The position numbers were made by a program, and so were the translations under genes. The notes under the pieces are model-generated. The model was given only the letters and a program-made list of their open reading frames with translations. It was not told the origin of the DNA and searched no databases. 64,000 nt of DNA. Origin: Shinisaurus crocodilurus. Its lineage: Eukaryota > Chordata > Lepidosauria > Squamata > Shinisauridae. The DNA lies in NCBI GenBank assembly GCA_021292165.1, contig CM037876.1:205800200-205864199 (forward strand). The letters are read 5' to 3'. This document shows, piece after piece, positions 55,136 through 64,000 of the stretch (its first letter is position 1; each line of letters starts with the position of its first letter).

Positions 55136-55933
55136 AAAGTAACTGAAGGATTCAGTGCATTGCTGACTCTGAGGACAGACCCTGAGTGGGGAGTGCCTAT
55201 GGTTAAACGTGGATCTCTTCATGGCTGAGGAGGAGCTGAATCGGGGATGACTGATACTGGCTAGCACACTTCGGAGGTGGGACAGTTGCCTCCGGTCCTC
55301 TTCTGGATTGGGATTGTTCCCTTTATCACCCCATTTGAATGGCCCCTCTATTCAGCATATTTGTGTTAAATTCCTGCTTTTCTTGTTCTCACTTCCCTGC
55401 ATAGCAAGGAAAATGTTGCGAGCGGTCCGAGATCAGGTTTTCTGGAAAGTTTAAATATGAGCAAAAAACAGGCAGTTCCAGTGGGTTGTAGTAAAGTCAG
55501 AATCCCATGAAAATTCTGAACCATATTTAGCTCATTAACCTTTAACATGCTGGGTTGTTTTTTTTCTTCCTAATCTGGGCTGGCTAACACATGATGATTT
55601 AGGACGGATTTGACTGCAGCAGCACTAGAATTGTTAAACATAAGCAGTTTCTGTCTTCATGTGGTAGAAATATGAAACTTCTGCTTAGTCTGTGTTTCTG
55701 TCTTGGAGGAATGTTTTAAAATGTGTCCAAAACCGTCCAGCCAGAAGAACTCTCCTGTTGTTATACAGAAGCAGAGCTGCATGAACCTGAGCCAGGACTA
55801 TTTTCAGTGCTATGATTATGAACAGCTCTGGAATATGTGGAAGGACTAAAACAACAAAAAAAAGTGCCTGTGGGTAGTATTTGCAGAGTACTAGTCCCTG
55901 ACCACTGAGCAACAGCTACTTTCCCCCATACAT
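55136..55933. other. No recognised feature
   Basis: Nothing recognised. Confidence 0.4.
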
Positions 55934-56052
55934 CGGCTTTCCCCAACCTGGTGCTCTCCTGCTGTGTTGGACTACAACTCCTATCATCCCCAGCTGGCTG
56001 ACTGTAGTCCAACACATCAGGAGAGCACTAGGTCAGGAAATGCTGCCATACA
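55934..56052. mobile_element. Palindromic hAT MITE
   Basis: CGGCTTTCCCCAACCTGGTG start, mirror GCACTAGGTCAGGAAATGCTG end. The tips are eroded. Confidence 0.8.
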
Positions 56053-56099
56053 TTATCATCTGGGGATTGGGGGGACACTTCCAAGGGAGTGGGCGTGTC

Positions 56100-56480
56100 A
56101 TGGCTTCCAGATAGACTTGTTAGGATATATTGTTGCTTGGGAAGATTGATAAGGCTCACTCGGAGGTTCTGATAGACTTTTTCACATACAGGACTCCATT
56201 GGAGCTGGTACAGTTTCTTTTATTTGAGCAGGCTGGTTAGGGGAGCCAAACAGTGAAAGAATCATGGCAGGAAACTCTGATAATATCCAACAAGGCCAAG
56301 GAACGGATGGACCTGGTGTTTTGTATATGGCTTGGGCCACTCAAGTAACACCTGGGCTTTGTCTCTCAGGTGAATAACGCCTCTGGTCCAGTTGATACCA
56401 TAGGTATGTGATGGTTTGAGCCCCAGGCCTACATTCTGGGGTGCTGGCAAGGATACCTGCATCTTGGGAAATGCCACAGG
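56100..56480 (-). pseudogene. Ty3/gypsy-type pol remnant (RT / RNase H junction)
   Basis: On the minus strand from 56477 the frame reads through GVIHLRDKAQVLLEWPKP to FLGLVGYYQSFLP. This is the Ty3/gypsy RT-RNase H connection (canonical FLGLxGYYRRF). A stop follows, and then, in the same or a shifted frame, PLTSLLK-like wording and a QLQWSPVCEKVYQNL-like segment that continue the RNase H start. About 125 codons' worth is present with in-frame stops. No LTR or integrase was found nearby. It belongs to an LTR retrotransposon, clearly inactive. Confidence 0.75.
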
Positions 56481-57353
56481 TGCTTGCTAAAGGACTTGGA
56501 ATTTCCTTCCTAGGTGCATCTTTAGATAATACTTAATCATAAAAAAAATGTATAGCACATTCAAGTATTTGAAGTGGTCCATATGCTTTAGCTGGTCATC
56601 CTTTTAACAAGCCTATAAGGTAAGTCGGTGGTATTATCCCCCCATATTGCAAATGGAGAGACTGAGGCTGACAGAGAGTGGCTTGCCCAGGGCCACCTGA
56701 TGAGTTCATGGCAGAGATTAAATGAATCAAGGACTTCTCAATTCATAGTTCAGTTTCTCAGCCACTACACTACACCAGCAACAATGCCCCCATTGTCTGG
56801 CTGGGAACACAGACACAACCTGTTTCCTCTTCTTCTCTCTGCAGACCATGGCCAGTGATGGCTTCTGTGGTGGAGGAAAGCAGCCTTTCTTTCTTATTTA
56901 TTTACTTATTCTAAAAATTGTCCCATTTTAAGAAGAAGACTCCAAAGTGGTTTAAAATAAAATAAGAAAGAAAACAAACAACAAAATAAATGTTAAAGAA
57001 CACAAAAAACTTCAAAATTAAAAGGCAGCCAATAATCTAACCTAACATAGCCAGCAGTAACAATGAAGCAATAAAACAATATCAGCCCAGAACAAAGCAT
57101 ACTGAATCAATAAAACCATCAACCTTCATCAAAGGCTTGCCAGAATGATGAAGGATAAAAAAGAGAACAAAGAGGGGCTTCCCTAGGGAGGGTGTTTCAT
57201 AATGTTGCCTCCACAACTACAAAGCCTCAACTCCTTATACCCACCTGCCAAACCTCAGATGATTGGAGGAACCTCAGAGCAGGACCTCAGATGGTGACTG
57301 ATATGAATGGGTAGAACTATACAGAAGATGGTCCTTTAAGTACCCATGGCCAA

Positions 57354-57490
57354 AGTGTTGGGCAACTTATGACCCTCCAGATGTTTTGACCTACCACTCC
57401 CATGGTCCCTCACCATTAGCTATACTGGCTAGCTAGGGCTGATGGGAGTGGTAGGCAAAAACATCTGGGGGGCACAAGTTGCTCACCCAG
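57354..57490. mobile_element. Palindromic hAT MITE
   Basis: GTTGGGCAACTTATGACCCTCC start and GGGGGCACAAGTTGCTCACCC end. The core is CACTCCCATGGTCCCTCACC against GATGGGAGTGG. Confidence 0.85.
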
Positions 57491-57675
57491 GTTTAGAGAG
57501 CACCACCACCTTGAATTGAGCCCCTAAATAAAATAGGCAACTAATTAAGATAATGAAAGACTGGAATAACATGCTCCAGCCAGCCAGCCCAGTCAAATGT
57601 CTAGCAGTGTTATTTTGGATCAACTGAAGTTTCCAGATACCTTTCAATGACAGCTCCCTGAACAGCACACTAATA

Positions 57676-58022
57676 CAGTGCTTCTCAATTATTTTCTGTC
57701 ATGCCCCCCCTAGGAAGAAGAAAACATTTCGCGCCCCCCGCGCGACTGTAAATAGTATCATTTGTCTATAAAATTGTTATAAGTACACCTCTGCATAACA
57801 CTGTATCCTTATTAACGTATAAGAGAATAAAAAAAGAAAGAAATGTGGATCAATTTACAACAAAGAATAGCTTTATTAACTGTAGCAGAAAAGATTTAAA
57901 GGAGCACAGGATTTAAAGGAACACAATATTAAAAAAAACTTTTAACTGAGGTCAAACGAGCCCCCCTTTACGGAGCCTCGCACCCCCCCTGGGGGGCCCG
58001 CCCCACTATTTGAGAAGCACTG
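57676..58022 (+). mobile_element. 347-bp non-autonomous hAT element, copy B
   Basis: Same 13-bp CAGTGCTTCTCAA terminal repeats and same length as copy A at 19848. Perfect 8-bp target duplication CACTAATA (57668-57675, 58023-58030). Only two differences from copy A were noticed (ACTGAGG against ACTAAGG, and GGCCCGCCC against GGCCTGCCC). Confidence 0.95.
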
Positions 58023-58230
58023 CACTAATATAATCCAGTCTCAAGGTTATTAAAGCATGAACGACCATGGTCAGTCTAGTCTTCTCCTGAAAAGGCGTTA
58101 ACCAGCTAAAAGCACTCCTAAACACAGCCACCACCTGGACATCCATAAGCAGTGAGGCTAAGATGTCAACCTGCTGTGGAGAAAGCCTTATGCTTGGAGC
58201 CTCTCTCTCTTTAAGCACCAATTTTACCAG

Positions 58231-58689
58231 TCAGCAGAGATATGGCTGCATCATTTCACACCTCTCTGCCCTTCACCTGTCACAGGTTTCAAGCATGCTC
58301 TACTCATACATGTAGGAAACTTCCCATAATAGCTGTGTCTGCCAGGAGGAAGATGGAAATCTCTCCCATTTCCCAGCTTCCGCTTCAATTTTACTTGATC
58401 ATTGAACTGTGCCAATGGTCCATTTCCCAGGTATTCTCCTGTGTGCATATTGGACATGCCATGTCCCCAGTGTCAAAATCCTGCTCCAAAGAGATGTGCC
58501 CTTGCCACCTCTTCACTTTTGATTGGAGGGACCAATTTCCCCTTCAACCCCCTCCCCTGATTATCCAGGGTTCAAAATGGAAACTATTCTCTATGGAAAA
58601 TTACCATCTTCCGGGCATCACTGATCATCTTTGCTTCACGCAAATTTGAGATTCCTCTTTGATACTAGCCCCTTTCAGAGATTAGCCTC
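58231..58689. other. No recognised feature
   Basis: A frame of 135 codons at 58242-58649 has no domain and no splice context. Treated as chance. Confidence 0.35.
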
Positions 58690-59640
58690 ACATGTTCAAA
58701 GAATGCCCTGAAGGAGAGGGGGCCACACATGCTGGCCCCAGTCCCAACATCTCCTCTGTCCATGCCAGCTCCGCCTCCAGGCCTTTGATTGTGAAGGGCT
58801 CCTTGTTGTGTGAAGTTGCCTACATGTGTTCAGGTGAACACACACAGTGTCAGATACCGCCTCCACCTGGCTCTCTAGATAAGCCTGTAACTTCAGTCAA
58901 TTTGCTTTTATTATGCAAAAGTTACAGTCAAGCCAGCATTGCTTCAGGCTTTAGAGCAGATCTTCTTGCAGTCAATGGAAACAAAAGATTAAAGCAGACT
59001 TTACATAGTACAAGAACAAGATCAGTCCCTTAAGTTACAGCAGCATGAAGGAGAGTTGATACAAAACTGTTAGGGATGGCTATGACCCTCCTGGTTCAAG
59101 CCAAGCGGGCTACCATGCCTCGCCCTCAAGGTGGGTCTTTCCACTGGGTGGCCTCTTGACTGCCAGTCTCTTTGAGCATCAGGTTACATTGCATTATGCC
59201 TCCCTTTTCTTCTGGTGCCTAACCCTTGGATCTCTGATTCCCACCTCCTCCTCCTCCTCTTTGCTAGGAGTCTGCTTTCCCACACAGAGGGACCTCTTTG
59301 GCTGCCCTCTGGCAGATTAGGGGCCAGCTGGCTGGCCTCCTCTCTATCACAGTTATTCTCCCCTATCTCTTGCTCCTGCGCCCTTGATGCCTCAGCAGCA
59401 TCTTCTCTGTCCCCCTCCCAGTCGGACTCAGAATCAGTTCCATTCCAAGGTCTTCTTGAGGTACATCTGCAGAGGTGTGGGGTCCAGTACCTACACACAG
59501 GTTCTCTCTTCAGTCCAACACATGGAGGTCTGGGAGCGGAAATGGTGGAGATGGTGACGTTGGAGAGGGGGGCCGTATGCATGCTCCTACACACACACAC
59601 ATTTAATTGAGGCAGGTAGTACAAAAGAAACAAAAGTTTG
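58690..59640 (-). mobile_element. Possible LTR retroelement remnant
   Basis: On the minus strand a 149-codon frame (59633-59184) rich in E, D and S ends in an RRRRR-type basic stretch. It is followed by a region with an AATAAA-type signal at about 58905-58912 in LTR-like context. This could be a retroelement gag or pol end plus LTR. No TG...CA ends or target duplication were fixed and no known domain was recognised. Confidence 0.3.
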
Positions 59641-59645
59641 CTCCC

Positions 59646-60025
59646 TCAGGGATGGGAAACCTGAAGCCTGGGGGCCAAATCCACCCCCACCCCGGGGCTA
59701 CAATCTGGCCCTCTGGGATTCCCCAGATAGCTGTGCCCGCTTCCACCGGCCTCAGCCCTGTTCCCCCAACCACCAATCATTGGGTGTTTTCCCAGCTTTT
59801 GTGCAGCTTTCCGCCCCATTCTAGAAGGTTGAGGTGCCTCACCTAAAGCTTAGTTACTGGCAGTAAGAGCTTAAGTGACAATATGCAGGGATTTTTTTTT
59901 GTATGTTTGACCACACTCCTTTTGCCTTTGGCCCCACCCACCACAGGCATATGGCCCCCGAGAGCTTCTCCGAAATTGAATTCAGCCCTTAGGCTGAAAG
60001 ACGTTCCCCACCCCTGCTCTAAATA
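59646..60025 (+). mobile_element. hAT-type MITE, best-preserved copy of its family
   Basis: Starts CAGGGATGGGAAACCTGAAG and ends GACGTTCCCCACCCCTG. These are inverted-repeat tips (CAGGG.TGGG.AAC). The body has TTAGTTACTGGCAGTAAGAG and TTGAATTCAGCCCTTAGGC. It serves as the uninterrupted reference for the copies at 1749 and 54676. Confidence 0.8.
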
Positions 60026-61811
60026 ATCTAAGCTAGGCAGCAACTGCCTTCAGAAATTCTATCTCCACCTCCAATCTTCATAAACTTTCTTAATGTGGAA
60101 ACTGGGCTTTGACTACATACTTTGGACAGCCCCAGTATTTATTTCCTCCATGTGCCAAGCTGCTTGCTCCTGCTACTCGTTTAGGCCAAGGGCAAGAAAA
60201 AGGTGGATGGGCTAAAGTCTGCCTCATGATGATGGCTGCCAGCTGGCTGTTGCTCCTGCTCTGCTTAAAAGTTAACGTTAATTTCTTGTCGTTCCTCTTG
60301 CCCAAGAGTCCAAACTGAAAAGTGGCAAACTACCAAGGAAATTGTTTGAGTCCTTTCTTTGGGTTTGGCAGGAGATGAGGAGAATCTTAGCTGTCTGTGG
60401 CGTGACAGCAGATCCTGACCCTTACACCGTCTCCACACCTGCATCTTAAGAGGGAGTGTAATCCAACAGAGGCTAAACACCTAACCCTGGAGCAACCAAA
60501 ACAGCAGTATTTATCTTACTTGGATTAAGTTTGCACTCCCTCATACTGTAGGGGTAGCTGTTGATGCCAGAATTGATCATGGCATCACACATGACTATCA
60601 TCATTATCTGGACTTTTGAAGTTGGCTCCTTCCCTTTCTCTATATTTTGTAGTCCAACAGGAATGACAAGCACAGTTAGCTCATAACACATTTTATTTTA
60701 ATTTTGATCAAATTCAAGTATTTCAGGGAGCATTTAGACTAGAGGCTCACTCCCTTGTCATTATGCTTTTCAGAGCAGGAAATCATGTCTTCCCCTTGTG
60801 TGCACTTCACTCTTCAAGTCCTTTCCAATCTATTTGCAAATGTTCACATGCTGGTCATGACAGTTATTATTACACCTTCAGAAGGAAGCTTCTAACTACA
60901 CCCACCTGCCCTGTTCAGCATCATTCTCCTACAGAACCTCTGGTTCGCCATACATGGGTATAAATATTTAAATCTGCCAAGAGACATACTGTACACAAAA
61001 GAAGCATTTGTAGATTTGGTGTTTAAGAAATAGTAAATTCAGGCAACAGCACTTTTCCAACATGACAGAGGATACAACAAGCTAATGTTAAAAACTTTAA
61101 GACCCATGTAGAAAAGGTAAGCACACACTTAACTCTCTCACTAAGACCAGTGCTTAATTTTTACTAGATTGTACTCAGAGTGGAGGAGGTTTAGTGTGTA
61201 TATGAAAAGAACTGGGATAATAAAAGTAGAAAACTTGTTAAATTCAGAAATGTGTGTGGGGTGTGTGCGTGTTAATATTCAAGCTTGCCTCACAATATGG
61301 TGGATGCAGGTGCTCCCTGTGGACCACACAACAAATTTGGGGAAATCCTTCCAAACAGACATGAGTAGTTTTTTTCTACTCTAAAGAAATTGACTGGTAG
61401 GATGATGACAACTAACACATGGCACATGATAAAACATTACCTCTGTTAAATCCATGTTGCCTTTGTCCCTATGAGCAGGCTCTTTGTTCAGCCATTGCAC
61501 TATTGGTCTGTGTGAGCTCTGGTTATAATTTTGAGGGGGAATTTGTTCCATAGGTGATAATCTGCCAAGCCTAATGAAGCCGTATTCTTTTTTATTTGCT
61601 TCGTTGTTTCAGTTCCACATGTATTCTGTATATGTAGATTCTCTTAGCAAGAGTCAGACCCTGCTTGAGCAACATTGGTCTTATAGGGGATGCCATGGTT
61701 TCACCCACACCCAGGACCGTTTTGGAAGGGCCCCCAAACACGTGATACTCCTTATGCTGAAAAGCCACAAGTTGTCATTATTGTAAAACAAAATTAGAGC
61801 TGAGATGAAAC
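60026..61811. other. No recognised feature
   Basis: About 1.8 kb without recognised repeat or exon. Short frames are chance. A GTGTGTGG-type run lies near 61250. Confidence 0.45.
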
Positions 61812-61903
61812 TACAGTCATGCTTTGATTGAGAGCATAATTCGTTCTGGAAACGTGCTTGTAATCCAAAACACTCTTATATCAAAACGAAATCCCCCCAA
61901 AAA

Positions 61904-62138
61904 GCCAGTGTGGTGTAGTGGTTAGAGTGTTGGACTGGGACTCAGGAGATCCGGGTTCTAGTCCCTGCTCGGCCATGAAACTCACTGGGTGACTTTGGGC
62001 CAGTCACTGACTCTCAGCCTAACCTACTTCACAGGGTTGTTGTGAGGAGAAAATGGAGAGGAGGAGGAGGACTATGTAAGCCGCCTTGGGTTCCTTGCAG
62101 GAAAAAAGGCGGGGTATAAATATAATAAATAAATAAAA
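61904..62138 (+). mobile_element. tRNA-derived SINE, complete
   Basis: The head GCCAGTGTGGTGTAGTGGTT has an A-box-like segment, and the B-box-like GGGTTCTAGTCC follows. The body has CACAGGGTTGTTGTGAGG and ends in GGCGGGGTATAAATATAATAAATAAATAAA. It sits at an A-run of the Tigger-like host. The A-run on both sides is a likely short target duplication. Confidence 0.9.
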
Positions 62139-62209
62139 ATTTGTACAGAGATTTTTAAATTAAGCCGTACCACAGTACTTGTACTGCAAGATGTCGCTTG
62201 TATATCAAG

Positions 62210-62238
<29 letters not shown>
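62210..62238. repeat. (AT)n microsatellite
   Basis: About 14 AT units within the Tigger-like element, at the place where the copy at 34493 has AATATTTATTTAAATT. Confidence 0.85.
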
Positions 62239-62241
<3 letters not shown>

Positions 62242-62305
62242 AAAATTTGCTTGTCTTGCAAAACACTCTCAAACCAAGTTACTTGCAATCTAAGGTATTA
62301 CTGTA

Positions 62306-63780
62306 CTGGCAAAATGCCAAAAAATGCCTCTTTGCAGTTTTCAGCACTTGTGAAAATGTTCATTTATTGTTTATACTGGTTTCACATTTTCATTCTCCAT
62401 TGCCTGCTCTTGCCATCAGTGATGTCATCCTAAGGTCAAACCTGATTGGTTACATGATCTCATGACATCCCATTCACGGTATGATTTCCAGTTGGGTAGG
62501 ATCCCCTTAATCCAGATAGGAGAGAAATGAAATGAACCCACAGCACTGAACCAGATCAGATAAAGGTGAATATTCACGTGTGTCCCCCCAAGGAAATTTT
62601 CTACTCCTCCAAAAATGGCCAGTTTCTTCCTGATAATCCGGTAAACTACAGAATATTTGGTGCCGCTCTAACATATTACACTTGTTGCAGAAACCCCAGA
62701 TAAATATCCCTCCTGGTTTTAAAGTAGGCATGTACTGATGCAGAATCAAGGACCAGAGGTAAAGCAGTCCCAGTTATCTAAAACATTATGTTATTATCAG
62801 TGGTCAAGTGGGTTGAACTGTTAACAAAGCTAGGAGCTGTTCCTCTTTAATAGTCAAGAGATGTGTGGGAGTCGGAGATCATGATCACTAACTCAAGGCA
62901 GGTTGTCTGGCTTACCTACAGTTCCCAGCTAAAACTGCTCAGATGCACCGTCAGTTATCTACAGGCCACCCTGGACAATGACACTTCCCCCTCACAGGCC
63001 TTGGGCCTATACTTGCTTACAGACAGCCCCCCCCCCAAGAGCTAGCAACAACTCACTAGCAACAACAGGCCCCCTACCAAGGATATAAATATGGAGACCA
63101 GACCCGCAACACATCCAGATGCAAGCTCCGTCCCCATATCTACTCTGGAAACACTATTACAGGACCCAATAATCTCACCCAGAACATTAGGGGCTGATTC
63201 ACTTGCTCATCTTCCCATGTGATATATTGCCATGCCATCTTCTGCCAGCAATGCCCTTCTGCATTTGACAGAGGGCAAACAGGCCAGTGTCTATGGAAAA
63301 TAATAAATAGGCAATTTTCATAAACCAATGGAAGAACACTTCAGCCTCTCAAGACACTCTGTCACTGACCTTAGTGGCCACTGAGGAGCAAAGAAACTCA
63401 AAAAGGAGATTCGAGTGAGAAACTACTGAGTGAGGATTGATCAACAGGCTTGTTTCTGTTGCCAGAAGCTTGAATAGGTATAATGGATTTTTATCACACT
63501 GCAAGAGCAATCTTATGGTCCCTGGGCAAGGGTCCCCCTTCCAAGGTCAGAGACAGCACTCCAACCTTGGAAGTGCGAGTCAGAGATCCGCCCCACTCTC
63601 CCTTGCAGCTGGTGCAGAAAGGACCATATAAGCTGCCCTCCAAGTTCAGAAAAGTGAGCGAGGAGGAGGAAAGGGGGCGTTCCAGAGAGCGGGGAGGGGA
63701 GGAGACTGGAGAGGCCACGATACGAGTTATCCTGAGCCTCTTTCAGCCTCCTGCCCTCCTCTTTCGAAGTGCCCTCACTA
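62306..63780. other. No recognised feature
   Basis: A poly-C run near 63028. Short frames near 63437-63803 become GC-rich toward the right. No domain. Confidence 0.4.
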
Positions 63781-64000
63781 CACGGGCTAAAAAGCCCGTC
63801 TAGCGAAATCTGCAGGGTGGGAGGACGGGGAGGTGAAGATCACCTCTGCCGCTCCTCCCACCCTGCATTGGATGACCGAATGCCTCCAAGTTGTTATCAG
63901 CAACGACTGCACGGTAAATTATCACCGGTAAGAACATGATCGTCGTTTATTGAATTTAATTCCCTTCACTTTTTAAAACTCTTCCCCCACCCCACCCCAC
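63781..64000. repeat. GC-rich hairpin-bearing segment at window edge
   Basis: A small hairpin CGGGCTAAAAAGCCCG (63783-63798) is followed by a longer one, GCAGGGTGGGAGGACGGGG against CCTCCCACCCTGC (63812-63867). The segment resembles the hairpin-chain style at 4.0-5.0 kb but is cut off by the window end. Confidence 0.5.

Larger units (their letters stand above)
56880..58230 (-). mobile_element. Old L2-like LINE, split by two DNA transposons
   Basis: On the minus strand the pieces at 58230-58031, 57660-57491 and 57353-56880 follow the usual L2 order. First comes a C-terminal coding remnant (wording like VVHALITLRLDYISAVLL). Then GATCCAAAATAACACTGCTAG and adjoining L2 3'-region text follow, and finally an A-rich 3' end near 56900. 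It is interrupted by a palindromic MITE (57354-57490) and the hAT element at 57676-58022. Confidence 0.6.
61814..62303 (-). mobile_element. pogo/Tigger-like element with nested SINE
   Basis: TA-flanked. The left end CAGTCATGCTTTGATTGAGAG and right end GCAATCTAAGGTATTACTG correspond to the reversed element at 34493, including AACGAAATCCCCCC and TTGTACAGAGATTTTTAAAT. The match is interrupted at 61904-62138 by a SINE. Confidence 0.85.

Noticed and set aside
58242..58649. 135-codon + strand frame
   Set aside because: No domain, no splice support and no repeat match. Treated as chance.
59184..59633. 149-codon acidic frame on the minus strand
   Set aside because: Rejected as a host exon: no splice sites and low-complexity composition. 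It is kept only as part of a possible retroelement remnant.
1..64000. CRISPR arrays, operons and bacterial signals
   Set aside because: No array of regularly spaced repeats and no prokaryotic gene layout. The microsatellites and MITEs are eukaryotic.

Overview
The window looks like part of a squamate reptile (lizard or snake) nuclear chromosome. It is repeat-dense and intron-rich. It holds CR1, L2, RTE and L1 LINE copies, tRNA-derived SINEs and many palindromic hAT and pogo-type MITEs. No prokaryotic gene organisation is present. The organism call is inference from this repeat mix; no species can be named from the sequence alone.

The only host gene I can support is a tetraspanin on the + strand whose encoded residues match TSPAN32 (TSSC6/PHEMX). 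Five consecutive coding exons, all in phase 0, lie at 10432-10506, 36538-36639, 40717-40806, 46662-46745 and 48861-48956 (stop). They are 75, 102, 90, 84 and 96 nt, the exon-length series typical of the tetraspanin family. They encode the TM3 region, the large extracellular loop with CCG motif and four cysteines, TM4 and a short cytoplasmic tail, about 148 residues in all. The exons for the N-terminus, TM1, the small loop and TM2 were not found and probably lie left of position 1. Everything from about 10.5 to 48.9 kb is therefore TSPAN32 intron except the exons. The sequence to the left is probably also intron, and that to the right is 3' UTR and intergenic.

Region by region: 0-10 kb holds an L1 3' end with perfect target-site duplications, tRNA-SINEs caught up in a local inverted/direct duplication, a 1-kb GC-rich chain of hairpins, and a 5'-truncated minus-strand RTE LINE. 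10-20 kb holds the first visible exon, a CR1 fragment, and a plus-strand RTE copy with an unbroken 1061-codon endonuclease/RT/zinc-finger frame. 20-36 kb is a long intron with a 1.1-kb palindrome, many MITEs and a 5S-rRNA-headed SINE with a CR1-like tail. 36-49 kb carries the remaining exons and an L2-type LINE with an open 571-codon RT frame. 49-64 kb has no recognised host exon. It carries nested MITEs, a Ty3/gypsy pol remnant, a second copy of a 347-bp hAT element, and a SINE nested in a pogo/Tigger-like element.

The most interesting items are the 5S-headed SINE, the hairpin-chain element, two inverted-duplication structures, and the inverted RTE pair that brackets the 75-nt exon. Boundaries of repeats without target-site duplications are approximate.
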